Source: Mixia osmundae IAM 14324
Taxonomy: Eukaryota; Basidiomycota; Mixiomycetes; Mixiales; Mixiaceae
Assembly (NCBI RefSeq): GCF_000708205.1
Contig: NW_014575556.1
Location: 186,599-250,598, forward strand
Reading direction: 5' to 3'
DNA length: 64,000 nucleotides
Every line of letters begins with the position of its first letter. Position 1 is the first letter of the stretch. Under the pieces are notes generated by a model that saw only the letters and a list, made by a program, of their open reading frames with translations, was not told the DNA's origin and ran no database searches. A program made the position numbers and the translations under genes. This document shows positions 22,901 to 34,700 of this stretch, in pieces.

Positions 22901-23403
22901 CGCTATTGATATACTTGCCTCGGCTCGTGAGGCCTCAGGTCAGGTTGCCGCGGCGTTGTCCAGGCCGCCTCCGATGGCGCAGCGATCACAGCTGCAATCT
23001 GCGCACGACAGGCTATCAGATCTCATTGCACGTGCCGAACGCTTCTGGCCGAGCGAGGCGTCTACGTCCTCTCGCAAGGGCACGAGACCGAGCGACCTAG
23101 AGCTCGTACACGATCCGCAGCCGGAAGAGTGCCCTCGCTCGCCTATGGAAAGCCAAAGCAGGATCTTTACGCTCGAAGAGGGCGAAATATTTCGACGCGC
23201 GGAAGCTGTAAGCATCCAAGTTGCGTATTTTTTCGGCTGCTGATTGAATGTCGCAGCTCGGCGCTGCCCATATCGATGAGGAGGACGAGGACGCTAAGGA
23301 TATGTCCGGCGATGCGCTCAAAGAAGCCTTGCTGGAGGCGCAGATCGATCGAGTCCCTCGTCCCATGCCCATTGCCGCTATTCACGAAGTACACGAAACT
23401 TAA
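19938..23403 (+). CDS. PPP1R37-like protein phosphatase 1 regulator with leucine-rich repeats
   Basis: Seven exons, all with phase-0 junctions, are 19938..21143, 21193..21312, 21369..22139, 22185..22253, 22300..22455, 22503..23207 and 23257..23403, about 1057 aa. The first 275 residues are A/S/P-rich. KSVRF at 280-284 fits the PP1-docking RVxF motif. Leucine-rich repeats of the ribonuclease-inhibitor type follow: RVIDLSNQLLTHGAVAALGD, KYLDVSDNTLDRRAIEAF, SIRLENCGLKSQALEALAQS, VLNLSENKIDAQGLATLAEA and GVMALAAALKMNRTVRCLDL. This order matches PPP1R37 (LRRC68) of animals and its fungal homologues. The C-terminus is helical and acidic. Inferred role: targets or inhibits PP1. Confidence 0.85.
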
Positions 23404-23459
23404 TGCAGGCGGTATACAACATGATCACAGTGAGCCTAATCGGCTGCAAAGGGGTAATG

Positions 23460-26400
23460 CTAAACAGATGCTTGCGAGTCGTCGTCTCGAATGAGTGGGT
23501 TTGCCTCTTCATATCGTTCATTGATCTCTCCGAAGAGGTCATCGTCGCGGTCAAGCACGTAGCCATGTCCGCCGTACAGGCTGAGCGCGACTGGCAGGAA
23601 GACGAGGCCATGCAGTGCGCCAGAAATGATGAGCGCGAGCCACATCCTGAAATAGTAGATCTGGCACTATATGTCAGCATGGACAGGAATGGAGGAGAGA
23701 GACACTCACGCGAAGCAGCTTTGACCGTGTAAAGGCCATTACGATGATGCCGATGAGCTTTGTGAGCGTGATACCAGAGAAAACCTAGTGTGCAAATCAG
23801 CAGATATTGCACAGACAGCATGACAGACATACCGATGGACCAACGTCAGTGAGTGCAGTCCATACGCGCTCGTCGCGCTCTTTGGCACCTGCAGGATGAC
23901 CGTGCGGCAGACCGCCGCCATTTGCGCCCATGAATGCACGAGCGATATGGGCGGAGAATTCCACAGAGATGCCCATTGAGATCACGAGATTGACGAGACT
24001 GAGCGCATTGAGGCTGACGCCCCAGATTGCCATGACGCCCATGACATTGACTGTCGACATGAAGACAACGCCGGTCAAGACTGCGCCAGTGCGCCAAGAG
24101 CCGAGCAGGAGACTAGCAATGAGCATGATGGCAACTAAGCTGACGAAGATGACTTGTCGTGTCGTGATATGAATGCCCTCGTACTGGTCGAAGAAGACAT
24201 AAGGCAGCGAGTAGGCATATACGTAAGCCCCTGTAGCTTCTGTGAGTTCGCGTGAGATCCTGCGAGCTGCAGCTAATGCGTCGATGAAATCGTTCTGGGT
24301 CTTGAGTGGTGTGTGGTATGTTCTAAAGTGGGAAGCTGTCACGCCAGTGTCGTCAAGAGCCACAGCTGTGCTATATGGCGCCTTGCCGCCCAAGGGACAC
24401 GACTCGTCTGTTGGCGATTTGAGCCATTGCTCCAGATACTGGTGAAACTCTTCGCCTTGTGGCAAGCCTTGCATTGTGATATTCCATTCATCCTCCCTGC
24501 TGGCGAAGCAAGGCTCGCAGTCGAGATCTGAGTCGCTAGGACTGCAGAACTGTGTCTTGTCTCTAGATCTGACTCTGCAGCAGTCCTCAAGTGCCGGATT
24601 AAGCCATTGGAAGAAATCGTCCAGCCAGACAGCAGGTGGCTCGGACAGAAAAGATGATTTCGATCGCTTGCGTTCGGCTTCGAGCAGATTTGCGAGCGAC
24701 CGATCGTGACACGCCGAGAAGCGTCCACAAACGCTTTCCTGCTGCTCGCGGAACTGGATGGGAAGATCTTGCGCGACGAAGTAGACAGGCGGGCCTACGT
24801 CCAGCCAATTATCAAGCGCGTTGAAATAATCAACGAGGTAAGAGTCGGATGGCAGTGCAAGTCGTTGATCGAGGCCGAGCTGAACGTTTTGCGAGGTAAC
24901 GTACGATGCTATGAAGAGAGCGGAGAAGAGGACGAGCACGCCTGCTTTGACTGCTGGCTTGAGCAGCGCTTCTGCATATTCGTGCACGAGCTGAGTCAAT
25001 CCGCTTCGATGTGTGTCTCGATATCTTTGCGCAGGCTTGACGTTCCCGGCTTGCAAAAAGGGCACGCAGTCGACTCTGTTTGCCTATGATCGAGCCAGCT
25101 GTCAGCTCCGAGCAAGCTTCGAGCAAAATTTGAACGCACCTCAGTTCGTTTCAAATCAATAGCGATAGCTGCAACAAAGACCGTGATCTGCAGCAGAGCA
25201 TTGATGGCGACCGCGCCCGCTGCGTAGATGGCGAAGTTGCGCACGGCTGGCATGCCGACGAGACTGCCAAGCGCGAATGCGACGACCTCGCACGATGCAC
25301 TGAGCAGTATCGAGGGTCCCATACGCGAAAGTGCCTTTGCAACCCGCTCTTCAGCGGGCGCAAGCGATTCGAAAGCCCCTTCTCCGTCTTCATTGGTTGC
25401 CAAACCGATGCGATCTGCCGCCTTCGCATTCTGTTTGCTCACTTCGTGCGAGAGAATAAAGACATTGTCAACGCCGACTGCCAGGACGAGAAAGGGTATC
25501 ACTTCTGCTATGATGAGCGTGACTTTGACGCCCATCGCCGAGAAGACACCGACGGATGTGGAGACCGAGAGCAGAACGATAGCGATACCGAACAAGCCTA
25601 GCAGGAACTTTGATTCGACGAAGATATCCTGCCATTGCAGATCTTTTTCGTCTGCTTGCGATTCTTCTGCTGGCAGCGCTATAGGCCCACGGCGCGCAGA
25701 TATGCGTGCTTGAACGTGAGCGAAGTCCTTCTTGAAGGATCGCGCGACGAGTTGAAAGAAAAGACGTATGCTGCTCCCGCCCAAGTTCAGAGAGACGTAG
25801 AGGAACATGAGCAGGTAAGAGAGCACGACAATGGGTATGTCTGTGTTTGTGGACTTGTTGAGCTCGGCTTCGAGGGATATGCCAGTCGAATAAGACATCT
25901 TCAGCCCCTTCTCGTCCGCCTCTTTCGCGACGTCGGCTAGCAAGTGCTGCAGGAACCATTCCCATACTTCGATATCGTAGAGCCTCTGCTTATCTAGCGA
26001 ATTCTGCATGACGTACGTGATGACGAGTGCGCGCGCTTCATGCGCAGGCACATCTTCGTTTTCGTCCCTGTCTGCACCTCGTTCGCCACTGTAGCCAGGT
26101 ATGCCGCCAAAGAGCAGACGAGGGTTGAGTGGCTGTCCACTCGGGGGCAGACAGCTCGCTGGACTAGTAGCGCATTCGTCAAGTCTGTCTGCCCAGTTCG
26201 ATTCGTCAAGCCCGCGCTGTTTCGGAGGCAGATAGCCCGTGAAGCTCTGGATGACGCAGTCATCTGCGTTCTGGTGCGCTGGGTCGGTCGCCGTGGGAGC
26301 AAAGCACAGTGTGGCAAGAGAACCATTGGGCTCTGTTTTGACGGCTCGTATCCTCTCTTCGACAGTAGACCACCATTGCAGTCTGTCCCAAGTGAGCACA

Positions 26401-28111
26401 GGTACATTTTCGTTCTTGTCCGTCAGAAAGATCTGTTCGGTCTTGTAAAACGGTCCGAAGTCTCGCTCGAAGAGATCCTTCTCGATGGCTGTTGCCGAAT
26501 TCTTAGCAACCCATAGCTTGACCGGATCTCTCTCGATCTGGAAGTTCGCCCAGCCAGCGTTCAACAGACCTGCAATAGCTAGACCGATGGCGATCGTCAG
26601 ATGCGGATACGAAGCGCACACCAGTCCGATCTTGTAAAAGGTCTGCGAGATGATCTCGTTGAGCCAGTATGTTCGAGGCTGGTAGGCTGATAGAGGGTCT
26701 TGTGTCAGCACAGCTGCTCCTCGACCCAGACCGCCTCGACGCAAGGAGAACTCGGGAGACGAGGCTACGCCGGATGAGCCTGATGGCGGTCGAGAAGACT
26801 TGTTGCCCGAGCTCGAGCTGCTGGGCGGTTGCGTACGTGAGCGAACAGACGAGCTTGCAGAAGGTGGGCCACTGTTCAATGCTGTGTTTTTTGATCGCGG
26901 GCTATCTTCGTTCATGCCCTCGTTGAGGGGCACGCGATCATAGTCAGAATCGCTGGTGTTCCGCTGCAGTGTGAAGGGATTCGAAACGGTAGGATGCCGC
27001 AGTTGGGCCAAGAGATTTGCTCGGTTGTCCCAGAGGGTATTGATGCCGATGCCCAGGCAGAGTCCGACCAGGATGAGCGAGTAGAGGATGATGACTGCGA
27101 AAGACAAGCAAGAGATTGCTCCGACATGACATCTCTGCTGTCTCTCTTCCTCCGGAGACGGCCGGTCCGGTAAAGCGAGGCAATTGTCCGGACAATCTGC
27201 GCATGCGCATCTTGCATCGAGGTCTGCCGAGGAGCAATTGAGCGGTGCCAAATTGAGCGGATCGATCGATGGCGCTACGTCGTCCTGAGGAAAGTCGATC
27301 TGAAAGGGTGATCCCAAGCCTGGCCGTTCGGTGCCCATGTAGCGTAAGAAAGCGAGCCAGTTACGCGCGCCTCCTCCTAGGAAGTCCATTGCGAGTCCGT
27401 TCGTAGCACCAAACTTGACATTCTTGCAGCTATCGAAGAATCCTGCACCGAACCGCTCGTCCACGTGAAAGTCGACCGTCTTGACTGCAAGGCCACTGCC
27501 TGCAGTCTCAAGGTCATCATTGAGGTTCCAGGTTGGCGGGAAGGCGGCTTGATGAGCAGATAGGTTCTGTGTCTGAGCAATAGAGACAAAGAGTGACTGA
27601 TCGGGCGAACAGGTAAAGGCGCAGTAGAACCGCCTGAAGTTGGTCTTGCAAGCAGGGCAGAGTGCAATGAGACTCTCTGCTTGCTGTAGCGAGTCTGATA
27701 GCGTGGACAGTTGGTCGGGAGTACAGCATGCCGTGTCCCACGATGGCGATCCAGAGACGATATCGCTTGCAGGACCACAGACGCGCTCTAGATCGGCCCT
27801 GAAGGAGCTCGAGTTGATCTGTCCCATCTCGTGTGAGCTCGGAGAAGGATGAATGTGGGGAGGTGAGAGCTGACTGGACGGGCGAGATCGTTGTCGGCGC
27901 AGGGCAGCGCTTGGCCGAATATACCTCCTTTGCGGCCGCAGGAATCGTACATCGAGCATCGACCTGCTTCATGCTGAGCTTCTCGTGCTATTGGCAGCAA
28001 GCCAAGCACTGCCAGCACTGCCCCTAGCATCATCAGAGAGTGACCACCCGGCTGAGTTGCAGCTGTCGCGTCACCATCGATCTCTCTCTCTCTCTGTCCG
28101 TCGCTGTTCAT
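23460..28111 (-). CDS. NCR1: NPC1/Ncr1 sterol transporter
   Basis: Exons 28111..27875, 27818..25140, 25083..23833, 23784..23710 and 23660..23460 give 1480 aa, all with phase-0 GT-AG junctions. A hydrophobic signal segment (LMMLGAVLAVLGLLPIA) precedes the N-terminal sterol-binding domain: CSMYDSCGRKGGIFGQALPC, CCTPDQL and CPACKTNFRRFYCAFTCSPD. The sterol-sensing domain lies at roughly 730-910 (TDIPIVVLSYLLMFLYVSLN; GVDNVFILSHEVSKQN). The last TM bundle has SMGISVEFSAHIARAF, VFSGITLTKLIGIIV and MWLALIISGALHGLVFLPV. NPC1 exports sterol from the vacuole or lysosome lumen with NPC2. Exon 1 includes an in-frame CT/AG microsatellite (28081-28095). It converges with the PPP1R37-like gene, with 56 bp between stops. 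Confidence 0.96.
28081..28095. repeat. (CT)7 microsatellite inside NPC1 exon 1
   Basis: A run of CT dinucleotides on the plus strand falls near the NPC1 start codon and encodes alternating R and E (QREREID) in the predicted N-terminal tail. If the true start were an ATG further downstream, the repeat would lie in the 5' UTR. Confidence 0.7.
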
Positions 28112-28182
28112 GACACGAACAAGTTGCCGGTGGTCTGACCTGTCAGCGTGAGATGATCATCCGCTGAACGTAGCCGGGTCCT

Positions 28183-30397
28183 ATGAACGGACATGCAAAG
28201 CCTGGCCCCAGCTCGGCAGCGCTCGAAGCAGCGCCGAGTCGAGATGACGCGCGAGTCTATGACGGCAGACGTTTAGCGACGAGCAGCAACAAGGAAGCTG
28301 TCCCTGTCGAGTACGTCATCAGCAGTGATGACGAGATCGATGAGCGTCAGACTGGACCAGCGAGGCCTGCTCCTCGATCAGCGAGCAGCGTCGCACCTCC
28401 CTTTCGCTACAACCACTTACCCCGGCATCTTGGCATAGAATGGCCCGGTAGGGTCGGCATATCACAGTACCCTGGCTCGGGCGTATCGACATCCATGCTA
28501 CCTTCACCCTACTCGGCCATCCGAACGGGTCCCTCTGCCTATCTCACCGGACCGGCGCAACAACCAGAAAATGGAGGCCTGAATCCTTCGCCGGTCGATA
28601 AAGCCCTTCACCTGCTGGGCGGAATAGAAGCGATCAGACAAGCATTGGCCGATCAGAAGAGTACGAGCAAGAAGCCTGCGAGCGTGATTGAGATGAGGAC
28701 ACAGTCTATCTATGATGCGCCGAGTCATCATCCCATCCAGGGCGAGATCCATCCTCAGGCCGGGCTGCTATTCCGCGTGATCCGGCGCAGAAGGGTGAGG
28801 AAGAAAGCCAACGTTCCTCTTGATCCTACACTGTCCCCCCATGACACCAAAGGCAAGAGAAAAGAAGGATCTGCTTCGGCAGAATGGCTCTGGGATCAAG
28901 TCAACGTCGAACAGGAACATGGCATCTTCACCATCGAGCCCGTTGGCAGAGTCTCGCGCAACATCCGCTTTCGTGGACTAGCAGATCATCAATTTGCCTA
29001 TCCTCCCACAACATCAGATCCTACTCTGCTCGCTGCACAGGCAATGAGAGAGCTATCGGTGCAAGGTATCATGAAGTTCCGCATGCCACCGCCCTCTGAA
29101 GATTTCACCCTCAGCTCGTCAACGTGGCTCCCTCCGCCCCTCTTCAGCCGAGTCAACGTTCCCTCGATATACAATTTTGATCAGGCCAAAGGCTTGCATA
29201 TCAAGCCGGTAGTACGTCAGGGAGAAGAATACCAACGACTTTACAATCTTGCCAGTTGGTCTGGCATCGCCTTGACGGAAGTCTTACATTCCGTTGAAAG
29301 TGTGCCGAGTCAAGAACCGCCAGAATGGAGTCGACTGTGTACTGCCAGCGATGCTGAGCTCGCCCACCTTGCAAGAACAGTGCGTCCCTCGTAGATCATC
29401 AGAGATGCTTTGACAATGGAGTGCGTAGATGTACGGCACGCGCAAGATATGGACTCGACCGGCTCTCTACAATCACCTCCCACCAGAAACAGCTCGCGCC
29501 ATCACAAAGTCAGTTCCCTCGCTTCACTCGCCAGCCTCGCTGACGAGAAAATGAACAGCGCGCGAAAGTGTTTGGCGGGTGTAGGCTACACATTTGCTCA
29601 TGGTCCCTTTCGAGACTCGATCATCCAATTTGGCTACGACCCGCGTGCAGATGTCGAGAGTCGCTTGCAAGTGGAATGCCTGCAAGCTATGCCGGTTGTA
29701 GCTGAGGATATATCCGTTCTGTAGTTATCAGCAAGTTCAGATCCGCGACAACGAGACTCTGCGGGCAATGAACAAGCAGATGGAACCTCGAGAGATCAAA
29801 GCCATCATCAGCGCGAGGTACGGCAGTTTACCCTGTCAGCCTGCTTACTGATCTCAAAGATTTGCACTCGCAGACGAACGCATCTGTTTGATGGCGAAGT
29901 ATTGAGCAACAAGGGTGCTGCAAGTTACCAGCTCATCGATGTTATCGATCCCATCATCAAGCCTCACATCATGAACCAAGCCTACGTTCGCACGCAATTC
30001 GACGTTTGTCCTTTCCTTTACATGCCCACCGACGAGCTAACACTCGGAAGCGCAGTTCACAGACGGGTGGTGGAAAGAAGGCTTTCTCGAAGTGATCCGG
30101 ATCATGATCAGGCTACGTACTCGCTCGCTACTCCTCAAGGAAAACATCGACGATCAGGCTTGGCAAGTCTGTCTGGATTCTCTCATTCGCTCGGCCAAGA
30201 CGACAGAGACGCTCTCCATGCCCAATCTCGAGCACAAACCCAAAAGACCTCGTCTGGGTACTGCAAAGGTGCGTCTTCCTGTCTTGCGCAATGACGGATC
30301 TGATGAGGAAGGGCAGATCCAACCCAAATCGGATGAGCAAGTACCGACAATGTCGATGCCTATCGATCTTAGCCTGGTCGACGCGAGGGCCGATTAG
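28183..30397 (+). CDS. RNA polymerase III transcription factor IIIC subunit 5 (Tfc1/Sfc1/GTF3C5-like)
   Basis: Exons 28183..29379, 29429..29508, 29559..29670, 29732..29817, 29874..30003 and 30056..30397 give about 648 aa. The Tau95-type core is visible: VEYVISSDDE near the N-terminus, HLGIEWPGRV, VSRNIRFRGLADHQFAYPPT, then KIWTRPALYNHLPPET, GYTFAHGPFRDSIIQFGYDP and FTDGWWKEGFLEVIRIMIRL. The end is acidic. Family knowledge: this subunit contacts the A box of tRNA genes as part of TFIIIC. The junction before exon 4 (acceptor TTATCAG) is chosen for phase; an AG seven bases upstream breaks the frame. A GTGCGT inside the last exon could mark another intron. The gene is divergent from NPC1 with about 70 bp between start codons. 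Confidence 0.87.
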
Positions 30398-30571
30398 ACT
30401 CAATTCGAACGGCAAGCAATATCCGACTCATGCGTTCCTCCGCCAGACGAGGCGAAACACTGGCGCGAGAATGCAAGCTCTCTGAAGAATCTCTCTCCTT
30501 GTTGTCACTGTGCCTTGACTGTTGCATGCTTGTTCTGCCGTATGAGAAACACGCCTTGCAAAAAAGCAAAT

Positions 30572-30928
30572 CTACAACTGCTCCTTGCCAGCCTTGCGAG
30601 TCTCTCTCAGCGCCTTCTCTGTGCCGTTGGCAGCGTAGCGGGCATTCCGTCTGAACTTGGCATCAACCTGTTAACCCAACCCGTCAGGAGGTGTGATTGA
30701 GCTTCAGTCTAGATGCGTACGCCTCTCATTGACTATCGGGGTCCAGTCAGCTCGAGCTCTGTTGAGACAAGCAGGCAACCCACAGGATATTTGTTCGTCT
30801 TTGGCTTTTTGATGCCATTTCGGTGAGCCTTCTTGCTCTGGTTGTGACTGTCATTTGCGGCAAGATCAGTTCGTGTGTAGGACTGAACAGCACGCAGCTG
30901 ACCGAGATGCGTTCTTTGACTTTGCCAT
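30572..30928 (-). CDS. RPL29: 60S ribosomal protein L29 (eL29)
   Basis: Exons 30928..30903, 30847..30784 and 30667..30572 give 61 aa, close to the 59 aa of yeast. The protein reads MAKSKNASRHNQSKKAHRNG followed by IKKPKTNKYP and VDAKFRRNARYAANGTEKAL, a clear eL29. Intron 1 is 55 nt (GTCAGC...ACAG, phase 2); intron 2 is 116 nt (GTGGGT...AACAG, phase 0). The usual SLKG between KYP and VD is missing, so a micro-exon may lie in intron 2 or the segment may be lost. The gene has no long open frame and is easily missed. Confidence 0.92.
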
Positions 30929-31355
30929 TGCTCGTGCTTCAGCTCAAGCCTTTGCTGGGAGTTGCGGCTGAGGGGGATCCAGTAAACGTCGTAAACTGTT
31001 ACCTTCGCGTTTGCGCGCAGGATAAGATAGATCGTGTCGAGCCTGCACCTTGCGCTTGAACACAACCCTGCTAAACCTTCCGCCGAGTATCCACTTCATC
31101 GTTCACATCCTCACCCCTCAATGCACACGACGACCGAGACTGCCTGCGATCTGCAAGACCCACTTGGCAGACTGGCTGCAGCAGCGCTTTCGGGTCTGCA
31201 AGACCGCGTCCTGAATAAGGAAGGCCCGAACCTCGTACGCAGTCCTACTCTTTGCGCACGTTTCGATGTAGAGTTCTGTTTGATCGCCTCGACGCGCTCA
31301 TCTTTCTTTTCGTTGACGACTGCCTCAACGAATCGGTCACGCCTACTCGCTCAAG
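30929..31355. other. Divergent intergenic region between eL29 and a small secreted-protein gene
   Basis: This 427-bp stretch holds the eL29 promoter and probably that of the small secreted protein. A 150-aa plus frame (31034-31486) overlaps it, but it runs through the better-supported three-exon gene in another frame, so I treat it as a shadow. Confidence 0.4.
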
Positions 31356-31626
31356 ATGAGATTTGTCGACTGCAGTGTCCTTGCTTCCCTTGTGCTCGCT
31401 CAGATTATGGTAAGCATGCTGACTGCCATCATCTGACTGTGTCTTACCACCAAACAAAGTCAGGTCGTCCATGCTGCTCATTGTGAGGACAACAAGACCT
31501 CAGAAACCTGCTCAGCTTCGGTGAGCCCCTCCCTGAACAATCAGCGACAACAATCCGATGAGATTATAGATGGGCTGCGTCTGGTTCCTCCAGTACCCTG
31601 CAGGCGGTCACTGCGTCACACATTGA
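31356..31626 (+). CDS. Very small secreted cysteine-rich protein
   Basis: Three phase-0 exons (31356..31409, 31464..31520, 31570..31626) encode 55 aa. The signal peptide is MRFVDCSVLASLVLAQIMVV. The mature part has four cysteines (HCEDNKTSETCSASMGCVWF and then GGHCVTH) and one N-glycosylation site (NKT). Introns are 54 and 49 nt with GTAAGC and GTGAGC donors and CAG/TAG acceptors. I do not recognise a family. The size, signal peptide and cysteines fit a small secreted protein or effector, which is inference. Support comes from the exact exon joins, not from homology. Confidence 0.62.
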
Positions 31627-31761
31627 TCTCTCGATGGGGAGCTCAGCACAGCCTGCGGTGACATGTGATCGGTAGTGGCAACGTCTAGGGAAGAGCCGTT
31701 GCGGATATGAACATCGTTTATACGACAACATGCTACAGAATTGCTAGATTGATTGCAGATT

Positions 31762-34700
31762 TCAGTTTCCGTAGAAAGCGTTGGCGAGCATAGCGCCTGG
31801 ATGAGATGGCGTCGCGCTTTTCTCCTCTTCAGACCACTGCGGCGAAGAGACTGGCCGACGAGGTGAGCCATAAGGCGACGAGGTTGCCAGCTTGAGTCGT
31901 CCGGTTTGTATCGATGGCTTCGGTATAGGCTCTGAATGCGTGCGCGCATTGACACGCTCGAAACGGTCGTCGCCACTCTTTTGGCCTTGCGGAAATGAGA
32001 CACCGTATGAGTTTGGCGGCGCGCTTGCTGATCGGTTCGTAGCCGTAAGGCCGGTGAAGGAGCGCTTAGGGGTGGGCATGACTAATTCGCCAGCCATGTC
32101 GTCTACCTCGTCATTCTCTTCAGGTGGATCACACGGTATCATCGAAGGCACAGGACTGAGCAAAGAGTTGCGTTGCTGAGCATAGTAAGACGATACTGCG
32201 CGTTGGGGCCTCGTTGTGGCAGTCCAGCTTTCGACAGCCTCGAAGCGGTAAGTATGACGCTTCGGGCCTTCGTAAGCAGATCCGCTCTGTTGGTAATGCC
32301 CGATTCGAGTCTGAGTGCTGCCTGTGCGTCTGCAACGGATGACGACGTCGTTGAAGACGACAAGCCAACTGTCTTTGCCTGAAGCCTGTTGACTCTTCGG
32401 ACCAGACATTCGCCGCGTAGGCGCAGCCCGATCATCGTCAGCTGTGCGGAAGAGTGCCGATTGCAGGATGTTGGGGAAAGACTCGGGAACAGCGACGGGC
32501 GGGACGACAGGCATCTCTGCAAGCAGCACACGCGCTGGCGAAGGCGCAAGCAGATTCTGCGCAACTCATCAGCCTGAACAAGTAGCTGCGGATCTTAGCT
32601 GACTTTGTCATTGATGCCAGCAATGCGTGCGAGCACATCGGAGACCTTGAGACCTTCTTCAGCGTTGAGCTTCTCTTCTTGTATCGATTTGAGCACGGCG
32701 TCGATCTGGTTGCAGAGTGTCGATAGATGCTCATGTTCGGGCAGCGCTTCGTCTGTATGCGCCAGAAGATTCTGGCAATGACCCTTGCTCTGTCAGCTGT
32801 CTATGCTGACGGCACAGTGATTACTGACCTTGAATAGCATTGGCATCTTGAGCATGCGCTGAAATGGCTTAGCCAGCGCAATTCGCAACGCGCTCTCGCC
32901 TTGACGATTTGCTTCTGCTTCGAGCTCTTGCATGCGTTGCCCGAATGCACGAAGAGGCGATTTCGTCTTCTGCAAAGAGGCCAGCGCTGCCTCAACGTCG
33001 TGCAGCGCTTCTGTTAAAGAAACTGTAAACGTCGCATAGTGCTCGTAAATATCATTCTGTCGAGATTGCTGGCATCAGCACGATGCAGAGAGTATATCTA
33101 AGCACCGACGTTCTGGGCGTAAATCTCGCTGAGAGACCTGACCAAAGGAAACTGCTGACAGTATCGATCTTTGAGAAGACCCGCAATCTTGACATGTCGC
33201 GGTAGTAGCTCGTTACTGAGGACAGTCAATATCTGCTCGAGATTGGATGGCACTGCGATGATCGGTGTTGCTTGCTGCATCTTGCGCGTTCGCTGAAGCT
33301 TTTTCGGAGGATTGGTGACCGCTCTTGAGCGTTCGCTAGCCGCTGCAGGACCCTTCATTGCGGGCAGGTTATCGGATGCGCGACCGCTGAGTGAATCTGG
33401 CTTGGGGGACGAATGCTCGCTTTCGATCTCTGGCATATCTAGCGACGAGCGAATCTGATCGACCATATTGATCTTGTACGCTTGCTGTTGATAGCTGAGA
33501 CTCGAGCTCGATCGTCGAGAGTACAGTGATGCAATAGGTAGCTCGCCCACTGCAGAGTCGCGACCGTTGGAGTCGGCCGTGCTTGGGTAGAACTCTGCGA
33601 GATTCTGAGGCCACAACGCATTGCCGGAGTCTGATTCTGCTTGGGATTGCCTTTGTGGCGCAGTCGTGGCCTCCGCATCTGGCGCAATATAACGGAGATG
33701 CGGCAAAAGAGGCTCAATATAGATGGTTTGGATACTCTGCACGAGTGGCATCGTTATCAGACGATCTCACGCCTGAGAATACTGCAACACCCACCATAAG
33801 GTCTCCTAGATATCGCTGTTCGGTTTGCACGATCTCTGTAATGATCTCTTGTCGCATCCTCTCTGTCGAGCTGATGTTGTTGAGCAGATCTTCATCTTCG
33901 ACCAAAGATGCCCAAGTAGCAGCAGCCCGTATGGTAGTATCGTCAGTAGGCGCAGTCGTTGCAGGACCGTCAAGAGCAGCATTGAGCCGATCTCGCGACT
34001 GGCTAGCGGGGATCGACACGCCAGCCAAAGGCGTGACGGATCTCCGTCTGTCTCTGCTCCCACTGGCATCTGAGTAGATGCTCATAGGACGCGCATCGTC
34101 CGCTCTACTCGATGGTCGAGAAGGCCGCTGAACGTCCGACTTTGTTGTGAATGATCTAACAGACCGAGTGGACGCTTTGCGGTTGAGGGAGGTAGAATCT
34201 GCTTGCCCCAGTTGACTTTCCTTGTGATGTCTGAAGGGGTTGATTGAGAAGCTCTTCTGTACTGGCGGAGGTTTCGTCGCAGTGGGCACAACGTCCAGTC
34301 CGAGGAACTCAGTGAGCTGGATGAGGGCTCTGTTCGAATCACGTTCGCCCAAGGGCGTAGGTGCTCGACCAGGAAAGGGCAGCGGCTGCGCAAACGCAAC
34401 TTCCTTCGCCTTTCTCTCGTCTATGGGATTGAGCGACTCTGCTCGAGCGCGTTGGGACGCAAAGGAGTTGAGCCTGCGATGCTTCTGACCCGTGGTAACT
34501 TTCTCGACAGGGGGATCGTCCTGGGCATTTGTGGGCGATGAGTGCCGTTGAACACGAGACCGGCTGCTTTTGCGAGGAGGGACGTCGGGTCCTGCAGGCG
34601 GGTTGATGATCACATCCGGCGGCTCACTGTACCGCCTCGGACTTGTGGGCGTCTTGCTGAAATGTGGCGAATGCGGAGCAATAGGACTCGCACCTGGTAG

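Noticed and set aside
30668-30783. Possible snoRNA in eL29 intron 2
   Set aside because: CTGA and an ATGAG word are present, but spacing and guide sequences do not match any snoRNA I know.
31034-31486. A 150-codon plus-strand frame upstream of the RhoGEF
   Set aside because: It runs through the three-exon secreted-protein gene in another frame and lacks features of its own.
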